DNA of 64,000 nucleotides from Alphaproteobacteria bacterium UBA1002 (GCA_002291845.1 DBAU01000110.1:29533-93532), one strand, 5' to 3'. Positions 1-10,740 are shown, counted from the stretch's first letter. Numbers and translations: made by a program. Notes: generated from the sequence alone by a model not told the origin.

Positions 1-41
1 GATGCCCCCAATAGCCTAATGAAAAATGCCCCATAAACGCA

Positions 42-73
42 CTGGCCCCGGATACCAGAGTATCCGAGGCCAG
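42..73 (-). terminator. Hairpin downstream of rpsI
   Basis: A 14-base arm (42-55) pairs with 60-73 around a 4-base loop, with one mismatch. It lies 24 bases past the rpsI stop codon, where the rplM-rpsI transcript should end. There is no immediate U-run on the minus strand; the nearest T-rich stretch is about 15 bases further. It may be an imperfect intrinsic terminator or an mRNA-end stabiliser. Confidence 0.5.
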
Positions 74-97
74 CGAAAGAATAAAGCAAAGAAGCGC

Positions 98-523
98 TTA
101 GCGTTTCGAGAACTGGAAGCTACGGCGGGCTTTGCGCTTACCGTATTTCTTACGCTCGACCACGCGCGGATCGCGGGTCAGGAAGCCGCCCTGGCGAAGC
201 GCCTTGTGGAACTCGGGGCTGAAGCTGTCCAGCGCACGGCTAATACCGTGACGCACAGCACCGGCCTGACCGGAGAGGCCGCCGCCGGTAACGGTGGCGA
301 GCACATCAAACGCACCTGCGCGATCCAGCGCCATGAAGGGCTGGTTGATGATCATGCGCAGCACGGGACGCGCGAAATACTTGGTCACGTCGCGGCCGTT
401 GATGATGATGTTACCACGGCCTGGTTTAATCCAGACGCGAGCGGTGGCATCTTTGCGGCGACCGGTGCCGTAGGAACGGGCGGCGGCGGCTTTATCGTTT
501 TTCGCGGTGCGGGCTTCAGCCAT
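98..523 (-). CDS. rpsI: 30S ribosomal protein S9
   Basis: Structural protein of the small ribosomal subunit; its C-terminal tail reaches the P-site tRNA. The 141-residue product carries the S9 core, starting with the segment [16 protein letters not shown] near residue 17, and ends in the basic tail -QFSKR typical of S9, where the terminal Lys-Arg contacts tRNA. The first 15 or so residues form a short Ala/Lys-rich extension. The gene follows rplM by 5 bases, so the two form the usual rplM-rpsI operon. Confidence 0.98.
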   Translation of the reverse strand: MAEARTAKNDKAAAARSYGTGRRKDATARVWIKPGRGNIIINGRDVTKYFARPVLRMIINQPFMALDRAGAFDVLATVTGGGLSGQAGAVRHGISRALDSFSPEFHKALRQGGFLTRDPRVVERKKYGKRKARRSFQFSKR

Positions 524-528
524 GGTGC

Positions 529-990
529 TTACCTTTTATTCTTGGGATTCTCAGCCGCGAAATTGTAGACCTGCGGCTGTTGTGCGGTGTGCGGATGCTC
601 GGTGCCGCCATAAACGCGCAGCTTGCCGAATTGCTGGCGGGCCAGCGGGCTTTCTTTGGGGAGCATGCGCTCAACGGCTTTCTCAATGACGCGCTCGGGG
701 AAGCGGCCGGAGAGGATTTTCTCCGCGGTGGCTTCCTTGATCCCGCCCGGATGGCCGGTGTGGCGATAATAGACCTTCTGCTGGCGCTTACGGCCGGTCA
801 TTTTCACTTTATCGGCATTGATAACCACCACGTGATCACCGCAGTCGATGTGCGGGGTGAAGATCGTCTTATGCTTGCCGCGAAGCAGCATGGCGACGCG
901 GGCGGCCAGACGGCCCAGCACCACGCCTTCAGCGTCGATGACATGCCACTGTTGGGTCACTTCCGACGGTTTCGCACTATAGGTTTTCAT
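529..990 (-). CDS. rplM: 50S ribosomal protein L13
   Basis: Early-assembly protein of the large ribosomal subunit. The 153-residue product starts [11 protein letters not shown] and contains the family segments [24 protein letters not shown] and [11 protein letters not shown]. The frame is open to 1065, but the ATG at 990 gives the normal L13 N-terminus and length, so the upstream 25 codons are unlikely to be translated. It is the first gene of the rplM-rpsI pair. Confidence 0.97.
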   Translation of the reverse strand: MKTYSAKPSEVTQQWHVIDAEGVVLGRLAARVAMLLRGKHKTIFTPHIDCGDHVVVINADKVKMTGRKRQQKVYYRHTGHPGGIKEATAEKILSGRFPERVIEKAVERMLPKESPLARQQFGKLRVYGGTEHPHTAQQPQVYNFAAENPKNKR

Positions 991-1073
991 TGATTTATCC
1001 AGTATTTGCTTGCTTTGTGCCACAAAAAGGAGCCGCAAAATACGGGATTCAACCGCCCGCGTCAATCCCTTAT

Positions 1074-1538
1074 TTACATCGCCTCGCAGGGACCATAAAT
1101 GCGGAAACCCAGCCGCCCCAGCAATGCTTCAACCGTTGGCCCGCCATGGCTGAGCGGCACGATCACCTGCCGGTAGCGCAGGGTCACCCCTTCAGGAAGG
1201 GCATATTCCCCCTCGCTGCTCAGCGGCTCCGGCTGCACAAACATGCGCTCAAACTCCACCGACAAATGCGAGGCTTCCGGCGCCACAACCCCGGGCAATG
1301 CATACGGAATCAGGCCGCTTTGATAGGCGCGCTGGATGGTGCTTCCCAGGAACGTGAAGTTATAGCCTGTCTTCAGCCGCACATCGCGGGCCTGCAACAC
1401 AAAACATTCTTCCCAGATCGGCTCAAGCGCGTCGAGGTCGAGCTCGTCCTCACTAGGAAACGGGCGCTCCCCACGAAGCGATTGCCAGTAATTCAACAGC
1501 CGCTCATTGAGGCGGCGTTCGTCATCTAATGGAGTCAT
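1074..1538 (-). CDS. PAS_5-family protein
   Basis: A 154-residue soluble protein without a signal peptide. Its start ([20 protein letters not shown]) and the following L-P-W-E region match the alphaproteobacterial PAS_5 family (PF07310), single PAS-fold proteins of unknown ligand. It lies 45 bases downstream of pstB on the same strand and may be read through from the pst operon, in the place where phoU is often found. No output domain is attached, so a signalling role is only suggested by the fold. Confidence 0.75.
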   Translation of the reverse strand: MTPLDDERRLNERLLNYWQSLRGERPFPSEDELDLDALEPIWEECFVLQARDVRLKTGYNFTFLGSTIQRAYQSGLIPYALPGVVAPEASHLSVEFERMFVQPEPLSSEGEYALPEGVTLRYRQVIVPLSHGGPTVEALLGRLGFRIYGPCEAM

Positions 1539-1583
1539 TAACGTGTATTAGGCGCTTAACCCGCGATTGCCAAGCACGAAATC

Positions 1584-2348
<765 letters not shown>

Positions 2349-2354
2349 GGTGGC

Positions 2355-3572
2355 CTACCAGCGCCTTTCGTACTTGCGGCGCAGCCAGATAGCAAGCGCG
2401 TTCAATGCCAACAGCAGGACGATCAGCACCAGAATCGCCGAGGCGGTCTTCTCCGCAAAGCCACGCTCGGGGCTGCCTGCCCAGAGGAAAATCTGCACCG
2501 GCATCGCGGTGGCCGGATCCGTAAACCCCCGCGGCACATCGGCAATGAAGGCGACCATGCCGATCATCAAGAGCGGCGCCGTCTCGCCAATGGCACGGGC
2601 CATGCCAAGAATCGTGCCGGTGAGAATCCCCGGCAGCGCTAGCGGCAGCACATGGTGTGCCACCACCTGCAGCGGGGAGGCACCCAGCGCCCGGGCACCG
2701 TCCCGTATCGAGGGCGGCACCGCCTGCAGCGCCGCGCGGGTAGCGATGATAATCACCGGCAGCACCATCAGCGACAGTGTCATCCCGCCGACCAGCGGCG
2801 AAGAGCGCGGCAAGCCGAACACGCTCAAAAACACGGCGAGGCCCAGCAACCCAAAGACGATGGAGGGCACGGCGGCCAGATTGTTGATATTTACCTCGAT
2901 CAGATCGCGCAGGCGGCCTTTTCGGGCAAACTCTTCAAGGTAGACCGCGGCGAATACGCCCACGGGCAAGGCAAGGCCCATGCAGATCAGCATGGTAAAC
3001 AGCGTCCCCATGATGCTACCGCCCATCCCCGCTTTCTCGGGTGAGCGCGAATCGCCACGGGTAAAGAAATCCCAGTGAAACGCATCACGCACACTGCCGA
3101 TGGTGCGGAGCGCATCGAACCACTCACGCTGGGCCGGGCTAGCACCGCGCGTTACTTCACCCGTCCGGTGGTAACGTTGCAAGGCATCATTTACCGGAAG
3201 CCAGAGGCGAACCTCACCATAGCCTTCCTGTGCAACAAGCTGGTTCCAAGCTGCGCGCTCATAACCGGGAGCGAGCATCAGTAATAACTGTCGACGCTCA
3301 CTGCGCGCGGTAACCTCTCGAAAATGCTGCTTAAGGGCCTCACGTGCAACGGCGGCCGCATCTGAAAGATTGACAGGCACGCCAGAAACATAGGCCGTTA
3401 GGCTAATCTGCGTTTGTCGGAAGCCTTGCACACCAGGAACAAGAATGCTTGTCATCAGCACGGCCAGCATAACAAACGCAAGCCCCAACGCCGTGCGGCC
3501 ATACCACTGGAAGCGGCACTCCCGGCGGTGACGCGCAGCCAGACGGCCGCGGATACGCTCCTGCTTATTCAT
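2355..3572 (-). CDS. pstA: Phosphate ABC transporter permease PstA
   Basis: Inner-membrane permease of the phosphate importer. The 405-residue protein has one membrane span near residues 28-48, then a region of about 130 residues before the permease core; this extended form of PstA is common in alphaproteobacteria (DUF3333-type N-terminus). The core from about residue 180 has several membrane spans and the cytoplasmic loop DGARALGASPLQ that contacts PstB. Its start overlaps the end of pstC by 8 bases, which points to translational coupling. Confidence 0.95.
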   Translation of the reverse strand: MNKQERIRGRLAARHRRECRFQWYGRTALGLAFVMLAVLMTSILVPGVQGFRQTQISLTAYVSGVPVNLSDAAAVAREALKQHFREVTARSERRQLLLMLAPGYERAAWNQLVAQEGYGEVRLWLPVNDALQRYHRTGEVTRGASPAQREWFDALRTIGSVRDAFHWDFFTRGDSRSPEKAGMGGSIMGTLFTMLICMGLALPVGVFAAVYLEEFARKGRLRDLIEVNINNLAAVPSIVFGLLGLAVFLSVFGLPRSSPLVGGMTLSLMVLPVIIIATRAALQAVPPSIRDGARALGASPLQVVAHHVLPLALPGILTGTILGMARAIGETAPLLMIGMVAFIADVPRGFTDPATAMPVQIFLWAGSPERGFAEKTASAILVLIVLLLALNALAIWLRRKYERRW

Positions 3573-4752
3573 AGGCCTCCCGGTATTTCTTCACAATCAT
3601 CAGCGCTGCAATGTTTAGCAGTAGCGTGATAAAAAACAGGGCCAGACCCAAAGCAAACGCGGCCAGCGTTTTGGCGCTGTCAAACTCTTGATCGCCAGAA
3701 AGCAGGGATACAATCTGCGCGGTGACGGTGGTCACCGATTGTAGCGGATTCGCCGTTAGATTAGCCGATAGCCCGGCTGCCATCACCACAATCATCGTTT
3801 CACCAATGGCACGGGAGATGGCCAACATAATGGCGCCCATAATGCCCGGCAGCGCGGCAGGAATCACCACATGGATAATGGTCTCTGATCGGGTAGCTCC
3901 CAACCCGTAAGACGCATCGCGCAACGCCTGAGGCACCGCCGCAATAATGTCATCCGACAGTGAGGATACCAGCGGGATAATCATTACCCCCATCACAAGC
4001 CCTGCCGTCAGCGCACTTTCGGAGGAGATATCAATGCCGAGCATTTCCCCCCCCTGACGCAAGAGCGGAGCCATGAGCGTGATTGCGAAGTAACCGTAGA
4101 CCACAGTAGGAATTCCTGCCAGTAACTCCAGAGTCGGCTTGGCCCAGGCGCGGAAGCGCGGCGTGGCATATTCCACCATGTAAATCGCCGCCAGCAGACC
4201 AAGCGGAACCGCAACGATCATGGCAATGGCCGTAATCAGTAATGTACCCGTAAAAACAGGCACGGCGCCAAAAACGCCCTCGCCTTGCGGGCTCCACTGC
4301 AAACCAAAAGCAAATTCTTTCAGGGGTATCTGTTGAAAAAAGCGGATCGCCTCAAACAGCACAGACACAGCAATCGCCAGGGTGATCGCCACCGAAAGCG
4401 CAGCGCATAAAAAAAGCGTGGCCACACCAAAACGCTCAATGCGGTGACGCACGGAGAAACCCGGATCCATCCGGCGTGACGTTACAATCATGGCAACGAG
4501 TGCAAAGCCGACGGCCAGACCAACTTGTAGCGCTGCAGGCACGGGGCTTAATCCTGCAAACACAACCGTGCAAAAATACACCTCCAGCAAAAAGAACATG
4601 ACCATCACCGCGTACCAGCCGTAATGATGCGGGCGGCCTCGCCATGCCTGAGGCGGGAGTGCGGCAGTAGCCAATGCCACGCGCGCGCGGCGACTCGACT
4701 GGAAAAACACCCAGACGGCAAGAAATAACGCGGCAATCGAAATGATGGTCAT
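3565..4752 (-). CDS. pstC: Phosphate ABC transporter permease PstC
   Basis: Second inner-membrane permease of the phosphate importer. The 395-residue protein has extra N-terminal membrane spans (about residues 1-17, 44-66 and 72-92) before the standard permease domain. The EAA-type loop LRDASYGLGATRSETI and the segment SRAIGETMIVVMAAG identify PstC. It begins 82 bases after the phoR-like gene ends on the same strand, so kinase and transporter genes probably share a transcript. The ATG at 4752 has no strong ribosome-binding site. Confidence 0.94.
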   Translation of the reverse strand: MTIISIAALFLAVWVFFQSSRRARVALATAALPPQAWRGRPHHYGWYAVMVMFFLLEVYFCTVVFAGLSPVPAALQVGLAVGFALVAMIVTSRRMDPGFSVRHRIERFGVATLFLCAALSVAITLAIAVSVLFEAIRFFQQIPLKEFAFGLQWSPQGEGVFGAVPVFTGTLLITAIAMIVAVPLGLLAAIYMVEYATPRFRAWAKPTLELLAGIPTVVYGYFAITLMAPLLRQGGEMLGIDISSESALTAGLVMGVMIIPLVSSLSDDIIAAVPQALRDASYGLGATRSETIIHVVIPAALPGIMGAIMLAISRAIGETMIVVMAAGLSANLTANPLQSVTTVTAQIVSLLSGDQEFDSAKTLAAFALGLALFFITLLLNIAALMIVKKYREAYE

Positions 4753-4834
4753 TGCTGCAAGGGCGAAAAAATAAAGTCCGTATCCCTACCCTGACCGTTG
4801 CGGAAAGTCAAAACCACCGCACGCATAGCAGGCA

Positions 4835-6235
4835 TTAGCTCTCGTCATAGAGCGGCACAAAGATATTGAAACTAGAGCCTTTCCCGACCACACTATCAAT
4901 CGTGATCGCGCCGCGGTGACGGGTCATGATCCCCTTCACAATGGCCAGACCCAGCCCCGTGCCGCCGATGGTGCGGGTACGTGCCGTATCAACACGGTAA
5001 AAGCGCTCTGTCAGCCGTGCCAGATGTTCTTTGGCGATCCCCTCACCCTGATCTTTCACCGATACCACCATCACGCGGCTGTAATTGCGCATATTCTGGT
5101 CACGCGGCAGCTCAGTTGTCACCCGCGCAGAAACCGTGACATCGCTTTCCGGGCTACCGTACTTTAATGCATTGGAAATTAGATTATAGAGCACCTGCCC
5201 AAGCTCTTTCATGTCGCCTTTCACCAGAGGCAGGCTTTCAGGTACATCAACAACAAGTGAAACTTTTTTCTCGCGGGCAGGCATCTCAAAATGCTTGACC
5301 TCATCGCGGATAAGCTGCTGAAGGTCTACAGCATCCATGGGCACGCTATGCGCGTTCATTTCAATCTTTGAGAGCGAGAGAAGATCGTCGATCAGGCGCT
5401 TCATGCGCTCGCCCTGCTGGGCCATCAGCGGCAAGAAAATATCCAGCGCTGCCGGATCGTCCTTGCCTACGCCCTGAAGTGTTTCCACGCAGCCCATAAT
5501 CGTGGTCAGCGGGGTACGGATTTCATGGCTGGCATTCGCCACGAAGTCAGCGCGCATTTGTTCCACCGATTTCAGCTCGGTGATGTCATTCATGGTGATG
5601 ACGATCGACATCCCTCCTGCGGAGGGGATGGGGAATCGCTCGATGACGGCGAGGAAGTCACGCAGCACCGGCTCTTCGATACGGAATTCCACCTCACGGC
5701 CCCGCAGGTCTTCAATCACCGAGCTGACCGCATCGATCAGGGAAGGATTCGCGATGATATCTCGCAGGTGCCTGTTGGCGAGGTTCTGGCCAAAAATGGC
5801 GCGTGCTGCCCGGTTGGTACGCACAATCTGCTTCTCATCATTAATCATGATGAGAATATCCGGTAGGGTATCGACAAGGATTTCGCGCTCCGTGATCACA
5901 CGCTCCATCTGCTGCTTCTTGATCTCCCAGATGCGCTGCAGGCGGCCCAGCGCCTCCGATAGCTCCGCCACCATGGAAAGGAAGCTCAGGTCAGGTGGAC
6001 GTACCCGCTTATCCTGGCTGAGGTTCTGCACGTAATGATTCAGCGCGGAAACGTTAGCAAGAAAGGGATACACAAATGCTGTGGAGCCGAGCAGTATCAC
6101 CAGATACGCCAGTAGGAAATGGGTCAGATCGAGCGCACCAACCACCACCAGCACGGCCATCACCAGAAGCGGCGGCAGCGAAATCACTAAGGCTGATTTC
6201 AGCAAGGTATTGAAAGGGACACCAGTACGGGACAT
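4835..6235 (-). CDS. phoR: PhoR-like phosphate regulon sensor histidine kinase
   Basis: Membrane histidine kinase, 466 residues. Two close membrane spans (about 11-33 and 37-60) leave almost no periplasmic part, as in PhoR, which senses through PstB/PhoU rather than directly. A PAS domain (about 115-220) precedes the H-box FVANASHEIRTPLTTIMG (His237), N-box LISNALKYG, G1 DQGEGI and G2 GGTGLGLAI, so all kinase boxes are intact. Position directly upstream of pstCAB supports the phosphate role. The partner regulator phoB is not in the window. Confidence 0.9.
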   Translation of the reverse strand: MSRTGVPFNTLLKSALVISLPPLLVMAVLVVVGALDLTHFLLAYLVILLGSTAFVYPFLANVSALNHYVQNLSQDKRVRPPDLSFLSMVAELSEALGRLQRIWEIKKQQMERVITEREILVDTLPDILIMINDEKQIVRTNRAARAIFGQNLANRHLRDIIANPSLIDAVSSVIEDLRGREVEFRIEEPVLRDFLAVIERFPIPSAGGMSIVITMNDITELKSVEQMRADFVANASHEIRTPLTTIMGCVETLQGVGKDDPAALDIFLPLMAQQGERMKRLIDDLLSLSKIEMNAHSVPMDAVDLQQLIRDEVKHFEMPAREKKVSLVVDVPESLPLVKGDMKELGQVLYNLISNALKYGSPESDVTVSARVTTELPRDQNMRNYSRVMVVSVKDQGEGIAKEHLARLTERFYRVDTARTRTIGGTGLGLAIVKGIMTRHRGAITIDSVVGKGSSFNIFVPLYDES

Positions 6236-6313
6236 GCGTGTAAAAGGCTCGGGGGATTTACTCTGCTAAGCAGATAGCATTCCCCGAGGCATCATCCAAC
6301 CAAGAAACCGCCC

Positions 6314-7354
6314 TTAGAGATAAATCTTCTGAATATCGACCGACGACTTCACACCCACATGGCGGAAATTCTCCTGCAACCAGTCGCGCGCCATCTGCCG
6401 TCCGGAATCTCTGAGATATTGTACGAAATCCCAGTCCGCATTGAGCTTACTCGCACGGCTGAGATTCGCCATCAAATGCTGCGTCTCGATGAGGTGCAAA
6501 CGTACATCTTTGTAATCCTCGCGTGCCAGTTTACCCTGCTCAATCAGTTTTTTTACGAACATGACAGCACGTATTTCGGGCATGAGGCTTGCGTTGAAGC
6601 TGATATCATTGACCCGATCCAGAATTTCCGGAGCCTCCGTGGGTAGCTCTTCAATATGTACCGGGTTAATCTGTACAATCAGAACATCCTCACTCTTTGT
6701 TTCATAAAATAAGGGGTAGAGCGCAGGATTTCCGGTATATCCACCATCCCAGTACGCTTCTCCATCAATTTCAACCGCTTTAAAAATAAAGGGCAGGCAT
6801 GCGCTGGCCATCACCACGTCCAGCGTAATTTCCTGTGGACGGAAGACACGCCCTTTTCCGGTTTTTACATGGGTTGCGTTGATAAATAGCTTGATGGCGT
6901 CACATTGTCGGACCGCATCAAAATCCACCACCTCGGCCACGACTTCACGTAGCGGATTGAAATCAAAGATGTTTAGGCGGTAAGGCGACCACATACGGGT
7001 AATAAAATCTAATGCTAGAAAGGTGGGAGAACAATGCAGCCCATCATTCTGAAACAGCCGGTCAAACGGTGTCTCCTGCCAGGGCAGCAGGGCCGAGGCA
7101 GCCGCCATTTTGAACCAGAGATCATGCAGTGCCTGTTTTGCCCCTTCCGGGCCACCTTTCATATACCCGCTGACAAAAGCCGCCGCATTAACCGCCCCGG
7201 CACTCGTGGCGGTGATTGCCTCAATCGCCAAATCCTCCTGGTCCATCAGCGAATCCAGCACCCCCCAGGTGAAAGAGCCATGGGCTCCACCTCCCTGTAG
7301 GGCCAGATCAATCACTTTGGTTGTCCCTTTCGAGGCAGAACGGCGGGTGCTCAT
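6314..7354 (-). CDS. Patatin-like phospholipase family protein
   Basis: Predicted acyl hydrolase with a Ser-Asp dyad, 346 residues. The oxyanion-hole loop QGGGAHGSF is at residues 20-28, the nucleophile region TATSAGAVNA places Ser51, and the Asp lies in YWDGGYTGNP. The usual Gly-X-Ser-X-Gly has Ala at its first position here. Related alphaproteobacterial proteins are linked to membrane lipid or polyhydroxybutyrate turnover, but nothing nearby settles the substrate. No signal peptide is visible. The DUF1192 gene lies 8 bases upstream in the same direction. Confidence 0.9.
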   Translation of the reverse strand: MSTRRSASKGTTKVIDLALQGGGAHGSFTWGVLDSLMDQEDLAIEAITATSAGAVNAAAFVSGYMKGGPEGAKQALHDLWFKMAAASALLPWQETPFDRLFQNDGLHCSPTFLALDFITRMWSPYRLNIFDFNPLREVVAEVVDFDAVRQCDAIKLFINATHVKTGKGRVFRPQEITLDVVMASACLPFIFKAVEIDGEAYWDGGYTGNPALYPLFYETKSEDVLIVQINPVHIEELPTEAPEILDRVNDISFNASLMPEIRAVMFVKKLIEQGKLAREDYKDVRLHLIETQHLMANLSRASKLNADWDFVQYLRDSGRQMARDWLQENFRHVGVKSSVDIQKIYL

Positions 7355-7362
7355 AACGGTTC

Positions 7363-7551
7363 CTATTTCGATTTAAACAAGGCGGCAGCGGCCGCTTCCA
7401 TACCGGACTTTGCATGCAGCGCATGTTCGGTACGATTTTTCTCCTCGGCTAGAAAGTCCAGATATTCGCGCAGATCCTCGCGGCTCAGGCCTTCTAGCTT
7501 ACGCGGCAGTAGCGCCGCTTTTGGTTTAGGGCGGTCTTCCTCATCAAACAT
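7363..7551 (-). CDS. DUF1192 family protein
   Basis: A 62-residue protein starting MFDEEDRPKPKAA, the hallmark of DUF1192 (PF06698), a small alphaproteobacterial family of unknown function. The middle (about residues 20-50) is a charged helix likely to form a coiled coil. It sits 8 bases before the patatin gene and is divergent from the oxidoreductase gene; the promoter region for both lies at 7552-7634. Confidence 0.85.
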   Translation of the reverse strand: MFDEEDRPKPKAALLPRKLEGLSREDLREYLDFLAEEKNRTEHALHAKSGMEAAAAALFKSK

Positions 7552-7634
7552 CGTAGCACTCTCCGGTGTGCGTGTTATGCTGATACATGGTAGAGGGAAG
7601 TTTTTTCATACAAAAGCAAATTAGGATAGCGGGC

Positions 7635-8624
7635 GTGAATAGCAAGATGCGTGCCATCCGGTTGGCATCTCCGGGAAAAGCAGGCCAGCTGGTCGAGGAC
7701 ATTGTGGATATTCCATCCCCAGGCCCGGGGCAGGTTCGTCTGCGTATAGCCTATGCCGGGCTTAACCGAGCCGATCTCTTTCAGGTCGAGGGACGTTATC
7801 CAGCCCCTGTAGAAACAGGAATGATCCCCGGCCTGGAAGTCTCCGGCTGGGTTGATGCGTTAGGCGAAGGCGTCCATGACCTGAGCCCCGGGCAACCTGT
7901 CTGTGCATTGTTGATCGGCGGCGGCTATGCGGAATATTGCGTAGCGGATGCCGGGCTGGTGATACCCCTTCCCTCCCACGACCGTCTAAAGGAGGCCGCC
8001 GGACTTCCGGAAGCTTTGCTAACCAACTGGCGGGCATTGGTGCGACTGGGTGAAGTCAACGCAGGTCAGTGCGTACTCCTCAGTGGGGGGAGCAGCGGCA
8101 TCGGAAGCTTTGCCATCTCGATGCTACGTGCGCTGGATGTGCATTCGATTGCATTGGCGGGAAGCGCTGAAAAACGTGAATTCTGCAGCCGGCTCGGCGC
8201 TACCGCAGTGGATTATCGTTCAGCCAACTTGCTGGAAGCCCTGCGCGCATCCGCTCCTCAGGGTGTGGATGTTGCCCTTGATATGCTGGGCGGGTCCTTC
8301 CCTGCATTGGCATGTGAGCTGCTCAATCATGGGGGTAAGCTGGTTAGTATTGCGCTCTTAGAGGGCGCGCGCGTGGAACTTCATGCGGGTCGCTTACTCC
8401 TTAAAAATCTGCATTGGATGGGCATGACACTGCGCAGCTTGCCGACAACAGAGAAAGCAGAAATGCTGCGCGAGGCCCTGAATCGCCTTGGCCCCGCTTT
8501 GTCCAGCGGGCAATTACGCCCGGCACTGGATCAGATTTTCCCCCTGGAAGCGGCGGAAAAAGCGCATGCCCGCATGCAACAGCGCTTGCATCTTGGTAAA
8601 ATTTTACTAGAAGTAAGCGCTTAA
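7635..8624 (+). CDS. NAD(P)H-quinone oxidoreductase-like MDR protein
   Basis: Zinc-free medium-chain dehydrogenase/reductase of the quinone oxidoreductase (QOR, PIG3-like) group. The N-terminal GroES-like domain has YAGLNRADLFQVEGRYP; the Rossmann domain has the nucleotide motif LLSGGSSGIGSFA in place of the usual A-x-x-G-x-x-G. No zinc-binding cysteine cluster is present. I chose GTG at 7635 because AGGA lies 8 bases upstream; ATG at 7647 is the alternative. An open frame back to 7587 would add an unlikely leader. The electron acceptor cannot be told from sequence. Confidence 0.85.
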   Translation: MNSKMRAIRLASPGKAGQLVEDIVDIPSPGPGQVRLRIAYAGLNRADLFQVEGRYPAPVETGMIPGLEVSGWVDALGEGVHDLSPGQPVCALLIGGGYAEYCVADAGLVIPLPSHDRLKEAAGLPEALLTNWRALVRLGEVNAGQCVLLSGGSSGIGSFAISMLRALDVHSIALAGSAEKREFCSRLGATAVDYRSANLLEALRASAPQGVDVALDMLGGSFPALACELLNHGGKLVSIALLEGARVELHAGRLLLKNLHWMGMTLRSLPTTEKAEMLREALNRLGPALSSGQLRPALDQIFPLEAAEKAHARMQQRLHLGKILLEVSA

Positions 8625-8655
8625 CCCGGAAATTGTTAATAACAAGGAACAAGCC

Positions 8656-9243
8656 ATGACCCTCCCACTCATGCCGAAAGCAACCGCCGTCTGGCTGGTG
8701 GATAATACAACCCTGACCTTCGAACAGATTGCTGAATTCTGTGGGATGCACCCGCTGGAAGTTCAGGGTATTGCTGACGGAGAGGTTGCCACGGGCATCA
8801 TCGGCGTGGACCCGCTGGCCAATGGGCAGCTGACCAAAGACATGATTGACGCCTGCGAAAAGGATTCAGCAAAAAAGCTGCTTATTGCGGTTACGGCACG
8901 CGAGTATCTCGATACCCGCGTCAAAGGCAGCCGCTACACGCCACGCGCACGCCGCCAGGACAAGCCCGAAGCAATTGCATGGCTCCTGAAATACCATCCC
9001 TACCTTTCTGACAGCCAGATCATTAAATTGATTGGCACGACCAAGAAAACCATTGATTCCATTCGTGAGCGCTCCCATTGGAACATTGCGAATATCAAGC
9101 CGAAGGATCCCGTGCTGCTCGGCCTGTGCATGCAGATCCATCTGGACGAAGCCGTGCGGCGCTCACGCCCGGCCGATGCTCCGATCACCCCGGTGCCTAG
9201 CGAGGATGACGAGCCCTACGCCTCCACCGGCACGGACGCGTAA
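8656..9243 (+). CDS. trcR: TrcR/DUF1013 cell-cycle transcriptional regulator
   Basis: A 195-residue protein of the DUF1013 family (PF06242), named TrcR in alphaproteobacteria and linked to cell-cycle transcription. It starts MTLPLMPKATAVWLVDN as family members do and has two helix-turn-helix-like regions, LTFEQIAEFCGMHPLEV near residue 21 and LSDSQIIKLIGTTKKTI near residue 117. The C-terminus is acidic and low in complexity. AAGGA lies 8 bases before the ATG. hldE begins 9 bases after the stop codon. Confidence 0.88.
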   Translation: MTLPLMPKATAVWLVDNTTLTFEQIAEFCGMHPLEVQGIADGEVATGIIGVDPLANGQLTKDMIDACEKDSAKKLLIAVTAREYLDTRVKGSRYTPRARRQDKPEAIAWLLKYHPYLSDSQIIKLIGTTKKTIDSIRERSHWNIANIKPKDPVLLGLCMQIHLDEAVRRSRPADAPITPVPSEDDEPYASTGTDA

Positions 9244-9252
9244 CGTCAGCAT

Positions 9253-10740
9253 ATGTCACTGGCCAGCGAGCACGCCGAATCCCTCGCCGGACAGGTGGAT
9301 CGCTTCGAGGAAGCGTCGCTGCTCTGCATTGGCGATGTGATGCTGGATCATTTTTTTTATGGTACGGCCTCACGCATTTCGCCTGAGGCACCCATACCTG
9401 TCCTGAAGATCGAGCGGCAAAGCGCCATGCTTGGTGGGGCAGGTAATACCGTGCGCAATATGATCACCCTCGGTGCGCGGGCAAGCTTCATTTCGGTTGT
9501 CGGAAATGATGACGCGGGTAATCGCATTGTGACGCTGGCAGGGCAGGAGCCCCGGCTTGAGCCGTTTTTACTCACCGATTCGAAGCGTGTTTCTACAGAA
9601 AAAAGCCGCTACATCGCCACCAGTCAGCAGCTGCTTCGCGCGGATTATGAATCCGTTGAGCCACTGCCCATGGCATTGCAAGAAAAGGTGCTCACGGCCG
9701 TGCGGGATGACATCCTGCGCTATCAGGCGGTAGTTCTCTCCGATTATGGCAAAGGCATGCTGACGGATGCGCTGATCCGTGGCGTGATGGAAACAGCCAA
9801 CGCTGCCGGTGTTCCTGTATTGGTCGATCCCAAGCGGCGTGATTTGTCCGTCTATCGCGGGGCAACGATCCTAACACCCAACTTACGTGAACTCAGCGAG
9901 GCTTGTGGGCAAAATCTAGTCTCAACCGAGGAAGTGATTGCCGCAGCGCGCGATCAGATGCATGCACACAGCATACAGCACATGGTGGTCACAAGGGGCG
10001 CACAGGGCATGATTCTTGTGCCGCATGATGAAGAACCTCTGGTTGTCAGCGCGCGCGCGCGTGAGGTGTTTGATGTCTCGGGCGCAGGGGACACAGTGGT
10101 AGCCACGCTTGCCGTTGCTCTGGCTAGCGGCTGCTCGCTGCCCGATGCCGTAGAACTGGCGAATACAGCGGCGGGGATCGTCGTTGGCAAAATCGGGACC
10201 TCCGTGGTCTACCGTAACGATCTGAAAACGGCGCTACACACACAGGGCGTCACAACCAGTGGCCATAAAATTTATCCACCTGCGCTGGCCTCTGAGCAGA
10301 TCGACGCATGGAAACAGACCGGACTGAAAGTTGGTTTCACCAATGGCTGCTTCGACTTGATCCATGCGGGTCATCTAGGCCTGATTAATGATGCGCGCGC
10401 CTTCTGCGATAAGCTGGTGGTGGCCATCAATTCTGACGACTCTGTGCGCCGTCTGAAAGGCGCCAGCCGCCCCGTGAATTCGGAGATGGAGCGGGCTTTA
10501 CTGCTTGCTGAGCTCTCCGCGGTCGATATGGTTGTTATTTTTCATGAAGATACCCCAGAAACGTTGCTCACACTTCTCAAGCCAAGTGTGCTGATGAAGG
10601 GGGCTGATTATGCCCTAACAGAGATCGTCGGGGCCGATTTTGTACAGTCTTATGGGGGGGAGATACGCCGCATCCCCCTGCGCGAAGGTTACAGCACCAC
10701 CAACATCATCGAGCGGATCACCCGTCAAGCCAACGCTTAG
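9253..10740 (+). CDS. hldE: Bifunctional heptose-7-P kinase / heptose-1-P adenylyltransferase
   Basis: Makes ADP-heptose for the lipopolysaccharide inner core. The N-terminal ribokinase-like domain (about 1-330) has the start IGDVMLDHFFYG and the anion-hole motif VSGAGDTVVATLA. The C-terminal nucleotidyltransferase domain (about 350-495) has GFTNGCFDLIHAGHLGLI, with the HxGH signature, and ends GYSTTNIIERI. Both domains are complete in 495 residues. It shows that the organism builds heptose-containing LPS. A strong terminator follows at 10798. Confidence 0.97.
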   Translation: MSLASEHAESLAGQVDRFEEASLLCIGDVMLDHFFYGTASRISPEAPIPVLKIERQSAMLGGAGNTVRNMITLGARASFISVVGNDDAGNRIVTLAGQEPRLEPFLLTDSKRVSTEKSRYIATSQQLLRADYESVEPLPMALQEKVLTAVRDDILRYQAVVLSDYGKGMLTDALIRGVMETANAAGVPVLVDPKRRDLSVYRGATILTPNLRELSEACGQNLVSTEEVIAAARDQMHAHSIQHMVVTRGAQGMILVPHDEEPLVVSARAREVFDVSGAGDTVVATLAVALASGCSLPDAVELANTAAGIVVGKIGTSVVYRNDLKTALHTQGVTTSGHKIYPPALASEQIDAWKQTGLKVGFTNGCFDLIHAGHLGLINDARAFCDKLVVAINSDDSVRRLKGASRPVNSEMERALLLAELSAVDMVVIFHEDTPETLLTLLKPSVLMKGADYALTEIVGADFVQSYGGEIRRIPLREGYSTTNIIERITRQANA

